From the NCBI GenBank assembly GCA_946186175.1, contig CAMHMG010000142.1, positions 1 to 7,703 of the forward strand: DNA of 7,703 bases. Direction: 5' to 3'. How positions within the stretch are numbered: position 1 is the stretch's first letter; each line of letters begins with the position of its first letter. This DNA is from an uncultured Clostridia bacterium. GTDB lineage: Bacteria > Bacillota > Clostridia > Lachnospirales > Lachnospiraceae. The notes under the pieces are model-generated. The model worked only from the letters and a program-made list of their open reading frames with translations, had not been told where the DNA came from and searched no databases. Shown here piece after piece: positions 1 through 7,377 of this stretch. The position numbers and the translations under genes were made by a program.

Positions 1-551
1 ACTTTTTTATCAGCAGCTTTTCCGTCAGCATTTGTCAAAACATCCTTTGCCGAAGTTTCATTGCCGGATCTTACATAAACCCCATCCACATCAACTGTAA
101 GTGATTCACCTTCAATACTTCCGTCAAGCTTAAATTCAGAGAGATCAACAACTGCCTTCTCGCTGCCATCGTACACCTTATCCTTGACCTTTATGCCGGA
201 AACAGTTACCGGTCTTCTTAGAATTCTTGCTGAAAATTCACTTTGGTTGCCTTCACCGGACAGAACATAATTCCATATGCTTTCAGGCGCACTTTCACCG
301 TAATTGATCTTAAGTCCGCTTACGTTTACAGCCATGGCTGTCTCTTTGCCATCCGTTAACAATACATCTTTCCGGTCAAATCTTGCCGTATACTTTACAG
401 CATTTCCATCGGAAAATCCCTTCATTATAAGGTCTTTATCTTCTTCCAACAGACCTTCGACCAAAGCCTTGCCAAATTCAAGCTCTGCTTTATCCGTTCC
501 GTCATACTTCTTATCCAAAGCGGTCACACCGGACTTTATCACAATTGTTTT
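1..551 (-). repeat. Five-domain protein block, copy 3, cut by window edge
   Basis: A type (Tyr2138, KKYDGT) is complete. B type (Tyr2249, KVYDGS) is cut at residue 2305. Spacing to copy 2 is 511 residues for both. C, D and E units would be expected just beyond the left edge if the period continues. Confidence 0.75.
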
Positions 552-3500
552 AGGAGCGATGGTAAATGCTGCCTGAGCCTTGCTTCCTTTATAATGATCC
601 GTCTCTTTAACAGAAACCGTCAAGATGTAATCACCGGCATCTTTTGGCGCCGCATAATCATCATATTCTTTGCCCTTTAATGTCTTTCCGGTGTATCTGT
701 AGGTAATATATTCATCCTCATCACTGCTGTCAAAATCATCATTTACATATTCTAACTCAGGACTTGGAAGAACATCTCCGTAAGTTACGGTAAATGCTTC
801 ATTACCGGTCTTTTGGTAATTGGTTATCTTAAGATTACTTGCATCTTTAGAACCTCTGTAAAGGAACGACAATGTAGTCGAATCATCTTCATCATCAATG
901 CAGTAATTACCCGAACTAACATTTACGACCTTCGCAACATATTCTTCGCGGTCAATAAGCAATTCTGCGTCAACCGCTTTATTAAAGTTCTTATCATCTT
1001 TTTTGAAGAATTGTACAACTGCCTCACAGGCATCGTTATCAATCACTCCGCTGTCACCGGCATATGACGCAGCAGGGAGCTGTCCCACACCTTTCTCATT
1101 GAAAGTCCACTCTACACCTTTGATACTCTTCGGATTGATAACACCGGTATATTCGATATCTTCTACGTAATAATTGCTGTTTGCATTACCACCGGCAAGT
1201 AAGACCTTGTACTCATCATTCGTTATCACTCCTGATTTGTCAGTAACCTCACCTAATTTGTTGTATGAAACATCTGCATCATCATACTTATCTGCAGGAT
1301 ACTTGTCTGCATTGTCCTGACTGATTGTTATATTATCACCGGGCATCGCTCCGACAACTATAGCTTCATTCCAATCAAGCACTGCATCAGATGTCTTATC
1401 ATACTCTTTAGGTAATGCCTTAAGCTCCATTATCGTTAACTTTGCAGGAGTAATAACTGCATTTACGCTCATCACCGAATCTGCCTCATTAATATAGTAG
1501 TTCGATGCATTTGTATCGTCATCATCCGCAAATAATGTATATGAGATATTGACTGTTTTCTCTGTAGGATCGCCTGTCTCCTGATCCAATGATACATTCT
1601 TATCAGAAAACTGTGCTCTTGGCATTACACCAAGCTTCTCTTGCCCTACTGCTCCGTCAATTATTAATCCTGACACATCCGTATCTGCATCTACTTTTGA
1701 ATCATATACTTTATTCTTTGCCTTAATCCCTGATATCACAACAGGGCGGAGAAGAATCTTTGCGTAAAGTTCACTCTGGTTTCCGTCAGAAGCAATACTG
1801 TAATTGAACATACATTTCGGAGTTTTTTCATCATATTTGAACTTTAAGCTGCTAATATCAACCGCGATATCTGCCGCTTCTCCACCTGTAAGCAGTACGT
1901 CTTTCTGCTTAAATGCTGCCGTATAGTCGATGTTTCCTTTTGCTTTAAGCCACGACTCTGCCTCATTCATATCATCCTTTAATAATCCTTCTACTACGAC
2001 ATTATCAAAATTAAGAACTGCAGAAGAATTACCATCGTACATCTTATCATTTGCAGTAATTCCCGAACTGATAACAACAGGTCTCTGCCTGATTGAGAAC
2101 TCTTTAACAGCATTGCTGCCTGCAAACAGTTCTGTCTCTTTTAACTGTGCCGTTATCTTATAATTACCTGCTTCTGTCGGTGCTTTTACAGAGTCATAAT
2201 CATCTCCACTAAGTGTCTTGCCCGAATAATTAACGGTAATATATTCCTCTTTCTTATTATCCGGCAGACCGGCAATATCATCATTATCATAGCTAAACGA
2301 TGGCTTTGGAAGTTCATTGCCATAGACAAGAGATAATGCCTGTCCGCTTTCAGACATATAATTAGTAATTTTTAAGTTACTTGAATATTTGGTCACATTA
2401 TATGTGAAATCAAAAACAAGTGTCGCATCATTTTCATCTATTGAGTAGTTATCATCAGTAACTCCGACTACCTTCGCAGTATAGCTGCCATGATCTGTCA
2501 ACTCATCCTCAGAAACTGCTGTTTCAAATCCCGCATCCTGCTTATCATAGAACTCTATGACCGGCGAACATTCAGCTCCTGCGACCAAGCCGCTGTTATT
2601 TCCATATGCTGCTTTCGGAACAGCCTTAAGAGTTTTTGATATACTCCAATCTACTCCTTTGAGTTTTTTCTGAGTAACTAACCCCGTATAACTTGCTTCT
2701 TTTACGTAATAATTGTTATTAGCATAATTACCTGCCAGGATGATCTTATGTTCAGCTTCTGTAACAGTTCCGGATTTTTCAATAATATTACCCGATTCAT
2801 CGTAGAGGACTTCACTATCTGCATAGTCATCAAACGGATATTCATCAGCATTATCTTCGCTAATGATTACATCGTCACCCGCCACTACTCCGCGAAGTTC
2901 CGCCACACTCCAATCAAGCTCTGCAGTCTTGCTGCCGTCATATTCTCTGCTCTTCGCCTTGAAATTAACAACATTCAATTCTATAGGACTGATAACAGCT
3001 GTATCCGTCATCATTGAAGCTGATTTATCAACGAGGTAGTTACTAACTTTCGTACCAGCATTAGATGCTGTCAGTTCATAATCAACATTGACATTCTTTG
3101 CTTTCGGCTCACCCGTTGCTGCACTTACAGCCACATTCTTGTCTTCAAATTCCGCCGTTACCGTTGCACCAAGCTTTTCACCCTCAACACATCCGGTAAT
3201 TGTCATTTTAGAGGTATCTGCCTGTGCTTTAGTGTTTCCGTCATAAGGCTTATCATTTACCAAAACGTTGGATATAACAACAGGTTTTTTGTTAATTACT
3301 GCGCTTGTTGTATGCTGACTTGCCTCATACGAGATCACATAATTACATAACACATCCGGTGTAGTACTGTCATATTCTACCCCAAGCTTTGTAATGTTGA
3401 CTGTCCGCGGTGAGGCTTCGCCATTTTCCACTTTGACATCTGCAGCATCAAATGCTGCCTCACATTGAATCTTCTTTTTTGATAAAGCTTCTTCAAAAGC

Positions 3501-6500
3501 GCTCCGGTAATCACTTATATCCGCTAAAGCTACCCCTTCAAATACCGCTTCACTAAAATCAAGACTCACGTCCGTCGTTCCATCATAAATCTTATCATTT
3601 GCCTTAATTCCGCTCACCGTTATCTCATCCGCCACGATAGAGAATTCTGCCGTATCCTGCGCTTTGTCAAAATGAGCCGTCGCTTCAAGTGTCACAGTCA
3701 CGGTATATTTTCCAACTTTCAGAGGCTTTTCATCACTGTCGTATTCCTCACCATTAGAGAGTTTTCCGGTGTAATGATAACTGATATGATTGTTGACATC
3801 ATCATTGATATTATTGGATATCTCCGTGTTGCTCCATGATGTGATAACAGGATTTTCAGGCATATATCCTACGTGTACCTTATATTCTGTTTCTCCTTCT
3901 TCCAGTAATGAATCATAACTTACTTCTATACTTGCAGTATCTATCTTTTCAACATTCCATGAAATACTATTAGTGCCTTCGTAATTATTGATTCCCTCAA
4001 TATTGACCGTAAGACCGGTTGCACTGTACTCTAAGGCCTGTTTCGAACCTGTTGCAGTATAATCTGTGTTCTCGGCAAGAAGTACCTCAGTAGTCTCTTC
4101 TCCTTCTTTAAGCGCCCATTTAATTACCGGTCTCTGCACTTTGCCATTATATGTACTCTTCTCTGCCCAAATATCCTTCTTATCCTTATATGTACCTGCT
4201 GTCATCTTTGACAGATTGCGTTTGTTGATCGTAAAAACTCCCTCTGTACTTTCATCGGAAATCGTATAATTACTGTTATCAAGCGCTGTCGCTTTTACAT
4301 GTATTTCACCATCACTTGCATTGACAGTACCATTTGCATACGTATATGGATTGCCCATAACATCACGACTCTCACCATAATCCAGATTCGTGATCGCAAC
4401 CGTATCTTCAACATCGTTTTCGTTAGCACACAGTCCGGTAAATACCGGCGTCAGACCATGCTTTTTCTTGTCATATGTAAACTGTGAACCGCTGTCCGCC
4501 CAGGTTATCGTAAGCTCCTTTGGCGCTATCGTATATGAATGTTCAATACGCTCTGTTCCTGTATATGCATATGCTGCTGTACTGTCGACCGTATAATTGT
4601 CATTGTCTACACCTTTTGCCTTAACGGTGTAATCACCGGCACCTGCCGGCACATCATTGCTTTCCGGGTAAACAGTAGTATTCTTTCCGGTATATGTAAT
4701 CTCCGTAACTTCAACTGCATCAGTACCTATCTTATTGGTAACAACTGCAGTGAACACATTAGCTGTTCCGTTATAGATAAGAGCATTTGGATTAAGCGGA
4801 TCTGCCCCATCCACGTTAACATTTGCTCCGCTCACATGCCACTCAAGACTTACCGTCTTCTTATATATTTCAAAATCAAATATTCCTTCAGCAGCTGCAT
4901 AATGATCAGACTCAGCAAGTGATACCTTGACTCTGTATTTTCCTGCATTGACAGGAGCCTTGCTGCTTTCGGGGTAATCTGTTCCATTAATTCCACTGTA
5001 AACAATTGTCGGATTGATACTTTCAGCATTTGTAGTCATATCTGCATCAGCGTAGTCAGTATTGTTCACTGTATAGTAGAAGCTGCTTCCTTCTCCTGCG
5101 CCGCTGTCAATGCTGTACGCCTGTCCGTCATAACATTTCTTGACAGTTGCACTTTCAACTATATTGATTGCACGTCTTGCCTTCTTAATTTCCCATACGA
5201 GCGAACGCGAATCCATGTAGTTCCCCTGTCCTGTTATAGTAATAATATGCTCCCCTATATTTTTTACTCTGTTATCGTTAGGATTAACTATATAATCCTT
5301 ATTCTCGACAAGTTCCATCACGATACCATGACCGCCCTTGGTTTGATTAGATGAATCCTTAACCACCTTGGTTATTTCACTTTCAAGAAACCCATCGTCT
5401 TTATACGGATACGACGGCGGAGTCAATGTATGTGTAACACTTTCATCATTGACATCTCTCGGATAAATGGCTCCCTCTCCCTTATAGTTAGGTGCTGCAT
5501 CCGATTCAGCAGAAGTTACCACCTGATAGTTTGGATCACTTAAAGAAATATCTGTGATCAATACGGCCTTTGTGTCTACCTCAGGCATCACACTATCATC
5601 CTTGTATGATACATCACTGCTCTTTATATACTTTGTCTGATCTTCATCAGCAATAAAATAAGCATCACCAGTATCATCTTCATCAAGATAGTATGCCATC
5701 GCAAAAGGTACAATATCAGTTTTTAACTTATTCATATCATTTTTGATTATTCCACGTAAACTGCCTGTACCATTGTCATCTCCATTAACACAATCTATAA
5801 CCATATCACTGAAATCGACATCAGCAACATTCCATCCGTCGTATAGTTTCCTTGCAGTCTTTACCTTGAGACCGGTAATGGTGACCTTTCTCGGTATTAT
5901 TGTCACTTGAAGATTATTAGTGCCATTCTTAACTGTATAATTTCCATACTTAATATTGTATACCCCGGCATTGACAGGTCCAGCCAATGTTGTTCCCGAC
6001 AATGCATCCACCTTATAGCTTATCTTGGTGGAAGTTATCGCCTTATCTCTATAATCATAATCCTCACCGCTGTTGATATATTCACTGCCCGTGGTCTCAT
6101 TATAATAAAAATCACCTGTATCATAAGATAACGAAGGCGTTATTGACGCATTGGCAACAAGCTTTGTGTGCTGTTTTCCATCATAAACAAAATTATCGCT
6201 ATATCCACTGATACTAAAAGTGAACAGGTCAAGGGAGTTTGATGAAGTTCCAACTGATGTATTACCTGTCGTATTCTTGAACACCGGATTATTATTATCA
6301 ACAACAATAACAGATTCTGTCGCACTGTTACTGATCTGATAACCCTTGACAAGACCTGTATTCGTACTTCTGAGTTTGACAACACCTTTGCTGCCGACTT
6401 TCAAATAAGATGTGCCGCTGCCGCCTCTGCCGACAGAATATCTATTAGCATTCACCTCAAGCACTGCATTGTCACAAACCTCTATGTTTCCGCCATTATC

Positions 6501-6917
6501 TCCGGTATATATTCCGTAATAACTGTCGCCTGCTCCGGACGTAATTGTCATGTGACCATCCTTAGTGATATTACCTGTCATCTCATCTGCGTATGATCTG
6601 ACAGTCACTGCACCGCCGGTAACTATTCCACTATTATTTGATGTTATAGCAGCTTCACCTTTCAAAATAATAGTTAAGTCCTGATTTGAAACTATTGCAT
6701 TTGCATTATTCACGTTAATTGAAAAGCCATCGTCTAATGTCAATTCCTTGGCATACGAATTATAACTGTACTTTTCACCACTCGTATCGCCGTTACTCAG
6801 ATCAATCTGAGTTGTAACCTGTGCATGTGCAATCATACAGATACCTTCAACATGCACCACTCCTGCAATTAACAGTAATGTAACTATACATCCCATAATG
6901 TATAATACTCTCTTCAT
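1..6917 (-). CDS. Giant secreted MBG/YDG-domain repeat protein (3' end outside window)
   Basis: One uninterrupted minus-strand frame runs from an ATG at 6917 to the left edge, giving 2,305 codons with no stop. The start is chosen because AGAGAGGA lies 7 bases upstream; the overlapping ATG at 6921 is too close to that site and is in another frame. Domains in order: signal peptide 1-32; beta-solenoid-like region 33-235; MBG-like domain 236-342; YDG domain from 345; further MBG-like domains with Tyr-Asp/Asn-Gly or related motifs near residues 596, 715, 815 and 923; then a five-domain block repeated about every 513 residues from 1098. YDG motifs of the form N-D-K-x-Y-D-G are visible at Tyr 359, 1111, 1225, 1326, 1627, 2138 and 2249. 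The P-x-x-A-G-x-Y strand typical of MBG domains recurs between them. No catalytic motif is visible. The protein is rich in Asp and Glu. By family knowledge such chains form extracellular stalks or adhesins; the ligand is unknown. The anchor, if any, lies beyond the window. Confidence 0.93.
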   Translation of the reverse strand, partial: MKRVLYIMGCIVTLLLIAGVVHVEGICMIAHAQVTTQIDLSNGDTSGEKYSYNSYAKELTLDDGFSINVNNANAIVSNQDLTIILKGEAAITSNNSGIVTGGAVTVRSYADEMTGNITKDGHMTITSGAGDSYYGIYTGDNGGNIEVCDNAVLEVNANRYSVGRGGSGTSYLKVGSKGVVKLRSTNTGLVKGYQISNSATESVIVVDNNNPVFKNTTGNTSVGTSSNSLDLFTFSISGYSDNFVYDGKQHTKLVANASITPSLSYDTGDFYYNETTGSEYINSGEDYDYRDKAITSTKISYKVDALSGTTLAGPVNAGVYNIKYGNYTVKNGTNNLQVTIIPRKVTITGLKVKTARKLYDGWNVADVDFSDMVIDCVNGDDNGTGSLRGIIKNDMNKLKTDIVPFAMAYYLDEDDTGDAYFIADEDQTKYIKSSDVSYKDDSVMPEVDTKAVLITDISLSDPNYQVVTSAESDAAPNYKGEGAIYPRDVNDESVTHTLTPPSYPYKDDGFLESEITKVVKDSSNQTKGGHGIVMELVENKDYIVNPNDNRVKNIGEHIITITGQGNYMDSRSLVWEIKKARRAINIVESATVKKCYDGQAYSIDSGAGEGSSFYYTVNNTDYADADMTTNAESINPTIVYSGINGTDYPESSKAPVNAGKYRVKVSLAESDHYAAAEGIFDFEIYKKTVSLEWHVSGANVNVDGADPLNPNALIYNGTANVFTAVVTNKIGTDAVEVTEITYTGKNTTVYPESNDVPAGAGDYTVKAKGVDNDNYTVDSTAAYAYTGTERIEHSYTIAPKELTITWADSGSQFTYDKKKHGLTPVFTGLCANENDVEDTVAITNLDYGESRDVMGNPYTYANGTVNASDGEIHVKATALDNSNYTISDESTEGVFTINKRNLSKMTAGTYKDKKDIWAEKSTYNGKVQRPVIKWALKEGEETTEVLLAENTDYTATGSKQALEYSATGLTVNIEGINNYEGTNSISWNVEKIDTASIEVSYDSLLEEGETEYKVHVGYMPENPVITSWSNTEISNNINDDVNNHISYHYTGKLSNGEEYDSDEKPLKVGKYTVTVTLEATAHFDKAQDTAEFSIVADEITVSGIKANDKIYDGTTDVSLDFSEAVFEGVALADISDYRSAFEEALSKKKIQCEAAFDAADVKVENGEASPRTVNITKLGVEYDSTTPDVLCNYVISYEASQHTTSAVINKKPVVISNVLVNDKPYDGNTKAQADTSKMTITGCVEGEKLGATVTAEFEDKNVAVSAATGEPKAKNVNVDYELTASNAGTKVSNYLVDKSASMMTDTAVISPIELNVVNFKAKSREYDGSKTAELDWSVAELRGVVAGDDVIISEDNADEYPFDDYADSEVLYDESGNIIEKSGTVTEAEHKIILAGNYANNNYYVKEASYTGLVTQKKLKGVDWSISKTLKAVPKAAYGNNSGLVAGAECSPVIEFYDKQDAGFETAVSEDELTDHGSYTAKVVGVTDDNYSIDENDATLVFDFTYNVTKYSSNLKITNYMSESGQALSLVYGNELPKPSFSYDNDDIAGLPDNKKEEYITVNYSGKTLSGDDYDSVKAPTEAGNYKITAQLKETELFAGSNAVKEFSIRQRPVVISSGITANDKMYDGNSSAVLNFDNVVVEGLLKDDMNEAESWLKAKGNIDYTAAFKQKDVLLTGGEAADIAVDISSLKFKYDEKTPKCMFNYSIASDGNQSELYAKILLRPVVISGIKAKNKVYDSKVDADTDVSGLIIDGAVGQEKLGVMPRAQFSDKNVSLDQETGDPTEKTVNISYTLFADDDDTNASNYYINEADSVMSVNAVITPAKLTIMELKALPKEYDKTSDAVLDWNEAIVVGAMPGDNITISQDNADKYPADKYDDADVSYNKLGEVTDKSGVITNDEYKVLLAGGNANSNYYVEDIEYTGVINPKSIKGVEWTFNEKGVGQLPAASYAGDSGVIDNDACEAVVQFFKKDDKNFNKAVDAELLIDREEYVAKVVNVSSGNYCIDDEDDSTTLSFLYRGSKDASNLKITNYQKTGNEAFTVTYGDVLPSPELEYVNDDFDSSDEDEYITYRYTGKTLKGKEYDDYAAPKDAGDYILTVSVKETDHYKGSKAQAAFTIAPKTIVIKSGVTALDKKYDGTDKAELEFGKALVEGLLEEDKDLIMKGFSDGNAVKYTARFDRKDVLLTDGKETAMAVNVSGLKINYGESAPESIWNYVLSGEGNQSEFSARILRRPVTVSGIKVKDKVYDGSEKAVVDLSEFKLDGSIEGESLTVDVDGVYVRSGNETSAKDVLTNADGKAADKK
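552..2084 (-). repeat. Five-domain protein block, copy 2 (residues 1612-2122)
   Basis: The order A (Tyr1627), B (Tyr1738), C (Tyr1839), D (Trp1937), E (Tyr2075) is the same as in copy 1. In B the motif reads YDS and in C it reads YDK, so the glycine of the signature has been lost in two of the three YDG units while the surrounding fold pattern (A-x-F-x-D-K-N-V in B, L-A-G-x-x-x-N-x-N-Y-Y in C) is kept. Confidence 0.8.
2085..3626 (-). repeat. Five-domain protein block, copy 1 (residues 1098-1611)
   Basis: The copy comprises YDG type A (Tyr1111), type B (Tyr1225), type C (Tyr1326), a Trp-containing MBG-like type D (Trp1424) and MBG-like type E (Tyr1564 in YSGK). Each unit has a partner in the next copy at an offset of 511-516 residues. 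The similarity is clear in protein (shared phrases such as VVIS, LVYGN or VTYGD, and EYIT) but the DNA has diverged, so this is an old duplication and not a recent tandem repeat. Confidence 0.8.
3627..6212 (-). other. Non-uniform MBG/YDG domain array of the giant protein
   Basis: Residues 236-1097 form a chain of about eight Ig-like units. The first MBG-like unit has the YDGKQH motif at Tyr245 and a P-V-N-A-G-V-Y strand. A YDG domain follows at Tyr359, then a divergent unit from about 484. Further MBG-like units carry CYDGQ (Tyr596), IYNGT (Tyr715), TYDKK (Tyr815) and TYNGK (Tyr923). The last unit, residues 992-1097 with Tyr1049 in YTGK, matches the E-type unit that ends each downstream 513-residue block, so the periodic part really begins with a lone E unit. 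Typical linkers end in I-x-P-K/R or I-x-K-K/R between units. Confidence 0.75.
6213..6821 (-). other. N-terminal beta-solenoid-like region of the giant protein
   Basis: Residues 33-235 differ in style from the rest of the protein. Short strands alternate with Asn/Gly turns, for example around residues 60-150, where phrases such as LTIILKG, AVTVRS, HMTITSG and NIEVCDN follow one another. This resembles right-handed beta-helix regions of secreted polysaccharide-binding or adhesin proteins, such as the Cthe_2159-like carbohydrate-binding family. The resemblance is to fold style only; carbohydrate binding is an inference. The position directly behind the signal peptide means it would be the exposed tip if the protein is anchored at its C-terminus. 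Confidence 0.5.
6822..6917 (-). other. Signal peptide of the giant protein
   Basis: Residues 1-32 have a basic start (MKR), a hydrophobic core from about residue 4 to 21 and a likely signal peptidase I site after Ala-His-Ala at 30-32, just before Gln-Val. The stretch between core and cleavage site is slightly long and contains His22, Glu24 and Cys27. There is no clear lipobox, so Sec export rather than lipoprotein anchoring is inferred. Confidence 0.8.
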
Positions 6918-6924
6918 CCATTTG

Positions 6925-6932
6925 TCCTCTCT
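6925..6932 (-). promoter_or_regulatory. Ribosome binding site of the giant gene
   Basis: AGAGAGGA on the minus strand with a 7-base gap to the ATG at 6917. It decides the start against the overlapping ATG at 6921, which would leave only a 3-base gap and a different frame. Confidence 0.8.
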
Positions 6933-6984
6933 TTCTGTTGATTTTTTTAACTATGTGTATTATGAAACACGTTGCGATAGCAAT

Positions 6985-7005
6985 GTTTTTTCCCAATTAA
7001 AAAAC
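6985..7005. repeat. T6/A6 inverted repeat, copy 1
   Basis: On the plus strand GTTTTTT (6985-6991) and AAAAAAC (6999-7005) are perfect inverted arms around CCCAATT. The A arm is, on the minus strand, the U-tract of the leader hairpin, so pairing of these arms in the RNA would occupy that U-tract. A similar element lies 75 bases away. Confidence 0.5.
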
Positions 7006-7043
7006 GTCCAATAAGAGAACGATCTATCCTCTCATCAGGCGTC
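6999..7043 (-). terminator. Terminator-like hairpin in the leader of the giant gene
   Basis: Read on the minus strand, GACG (7043-7040) pairs with CGTT (7006-7003). After one C-A mismatch, CTGATGAGAG (7038-7029) pairs with CTCTTATTGG (7017-7008), with three G-U pairs and an 11-base loop. A T6 tract (7004-6999) overlaps the end of the stem. This is intrinsic-terminator geometry placed between the candidate promoter and the start codon, which suggests attenuation. The G-U pairs and mismatch make it only moderately stable. Confidence 0.45.
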
Positions 7044-7060
7044 TATCCATCTACAATATA

Positions 7061-7081
7061 TTTTTTCCCACACGAAAAAAA
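7061..7081. repeat. T6/A7 inverted repeat, copy 2
   Basis: TTTTTTCCCA (7061-7070) repeats exactly the sequence at 6986-6995, and it is again followed within a few bases by an A-run (7075-7081). The two elements look like related copies in the leader. Confidence 0.45.
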
Positions 7082-7091
7082 GACACAATTA

Positions 7092-7106
7092 TTGCGTTGC
7101 GTTGCG
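7092..7106. repeat. Three tandem TTGCG pentamers
   Basis: TTGCG occurs three times in a row, immediately downstream of the -10 of the TTGACA promoter, where transcription would begin. A further GTTGCG is at 6971-6976. A pentamer tract at the start site could vary in copy number or be a binding site; nothing more can be said. Confidence 0.5.
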
Positions 7107-7108
7107 TA

Positions 7109-7138
7109 AGCATATCTTCTCTCATACATTTCTGTCAA
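7109..7138 (-). promoter_or_regulatory. Candidate main promoter of the giant gene
   Basis: A perfect TTGACA (7138-7133) is followed after 18 bases by TATGCT (7114-7109). AT-rich sequence, including the 12-base palindrome AAATAATTATTT at 7158-7169, lies just upstream and could act as an UP element or operator. Initiation near 7102 would give a leader of about 185 bases. No transcription data are available; this is pattern recognition. Confidence 0.55.
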
Positions 7139-7182
7139 CCCCATTCTATAAAAAATAAAATAATTATTTCGGTTTGGATATT

Positions 7183-7191
7183 ATTATAACA
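7183..7191 (-). promoter_or_regulatory. Candidate extended -10 promoter
   Basis: TGTTATAAT is an exact extended -10 element (TG, one base, TATAAT). No good -35 stands 16-18 bases upstream, which such promoters can tolerate. It would start about 75 bases upstream of the TTGACA promoter start and serve the same gene. Confidence 0.35.
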
Positions 7192-7221
7192 AACAGGTGT
7201 AACAAATCTGCCACAAACAAG

Positions 7222-7234
7222 GGGTATTTCACAA
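7222..7234. repeat. Direct repeat GGGTATTTCACAA, copy 1
   Basis: This 13-base sequence is identical to 7337-7349. On the minus strand each copy is followed by TTATAATAA (7189-7181 here, 32 bases on). It may be a regulator site upstream of the giant gene or the trace of a local duplication. Confidence 0.5.
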
Positions 7235-7270
7235 ATATTTTTTCAATTCTGTTAAAAATGCACAAAATTT

Positions 7271-7306
7271 CCCCGATACTGCTCTAAATACAAGCAATAT
7301 CAGGGG
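7271..7306 (-). terminator. Strong stem-loop, possible terminator after the response-regulator remnant
   Basis: On the minus strand CCCC, a bulged T, then GATATTGCT pairs with AGCAGTATCGGGG. This makes 13 pairs around a 9-base loop. The 3' flank is AAATTTTGTGC, so the U-tract is short and offset, and terminator function is uncertain. It is well placed to end transcripts of the upstream receiver gene and insulate the giant gene. It could instead be an operator or a structured RNA. Confidence 0.4.
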
Positions 7307-7336
7307 ATTATTATAATCAACACAAAAGCGACCGCA

Positions 7337-7349
7337 GGGTATTTCACAA
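7337..7349. repeat. Direct repeat GGGTATTTCACAA, copy 2
   Basis: This is identical to 7222-7234 at a distance of 115 bases. On the minus strand TTATAATAA follows after 20 bases (7316-7308). It lies 28 bases past the stop of the broken response-regulator gene. Confidence 0.5.
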
Positions 7350-7377
7350 TGTCATAACACCGCCCATGTATATTGTC

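Larger units (their letters stand above)
6918..7377. other. Gene-free regulatory region
   Basis: This 460-base stretch has no frame with coding character on either strand. It holds the leader and promoters of the giant gene, the direct repeats, the inverted repeats and the stem-loops listed separately. It is distinctly more AT-rich than the gene. No match to a known riboswitch core (such as the c-di-GMP type) was recognised. Confidence 0.7.

Noticed and set aside
304..6131. Several plus-strand frames of 62-127 codons inside the large gene
   Set aside because: They are antisense to a continuous 2,305-codon frame with clear domain repeats. Their products are low-complexity Ser/Ile/Leu-rich sequences with no family signature and no ribosome binding sites worth noting.
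6140..6385. An 81-codon minus-strand frame
   Set aside because: It lies in another frame within the giant gene, over the solenoid and first MBG-like unit, where the long frame has good domain character.
6918..7102. Riboswitch in the leader
   Set aside because: No conserved core of a known class (for example c-di-GMP, T-box or purine) could be recognised. Only generic hairpins are supported.
7092..7106. CRISPR-like repeat
   Set aside because: The units are only five bases long and contiguous, with no spacers.
7133..7349. Invertible (phase-variable) promoter
   Set aside because: The longer repeats around the promoters are in direct, not inverted, orientation, and no recombinase gene is present in the window.
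7300..7377. Continuation of the response regulator in another frame after the stop
   Set aside because: Neither alternative frame shows receiver-domain motifs, and both meet stops or lack family pattern, so a simple frameshift is not supported.
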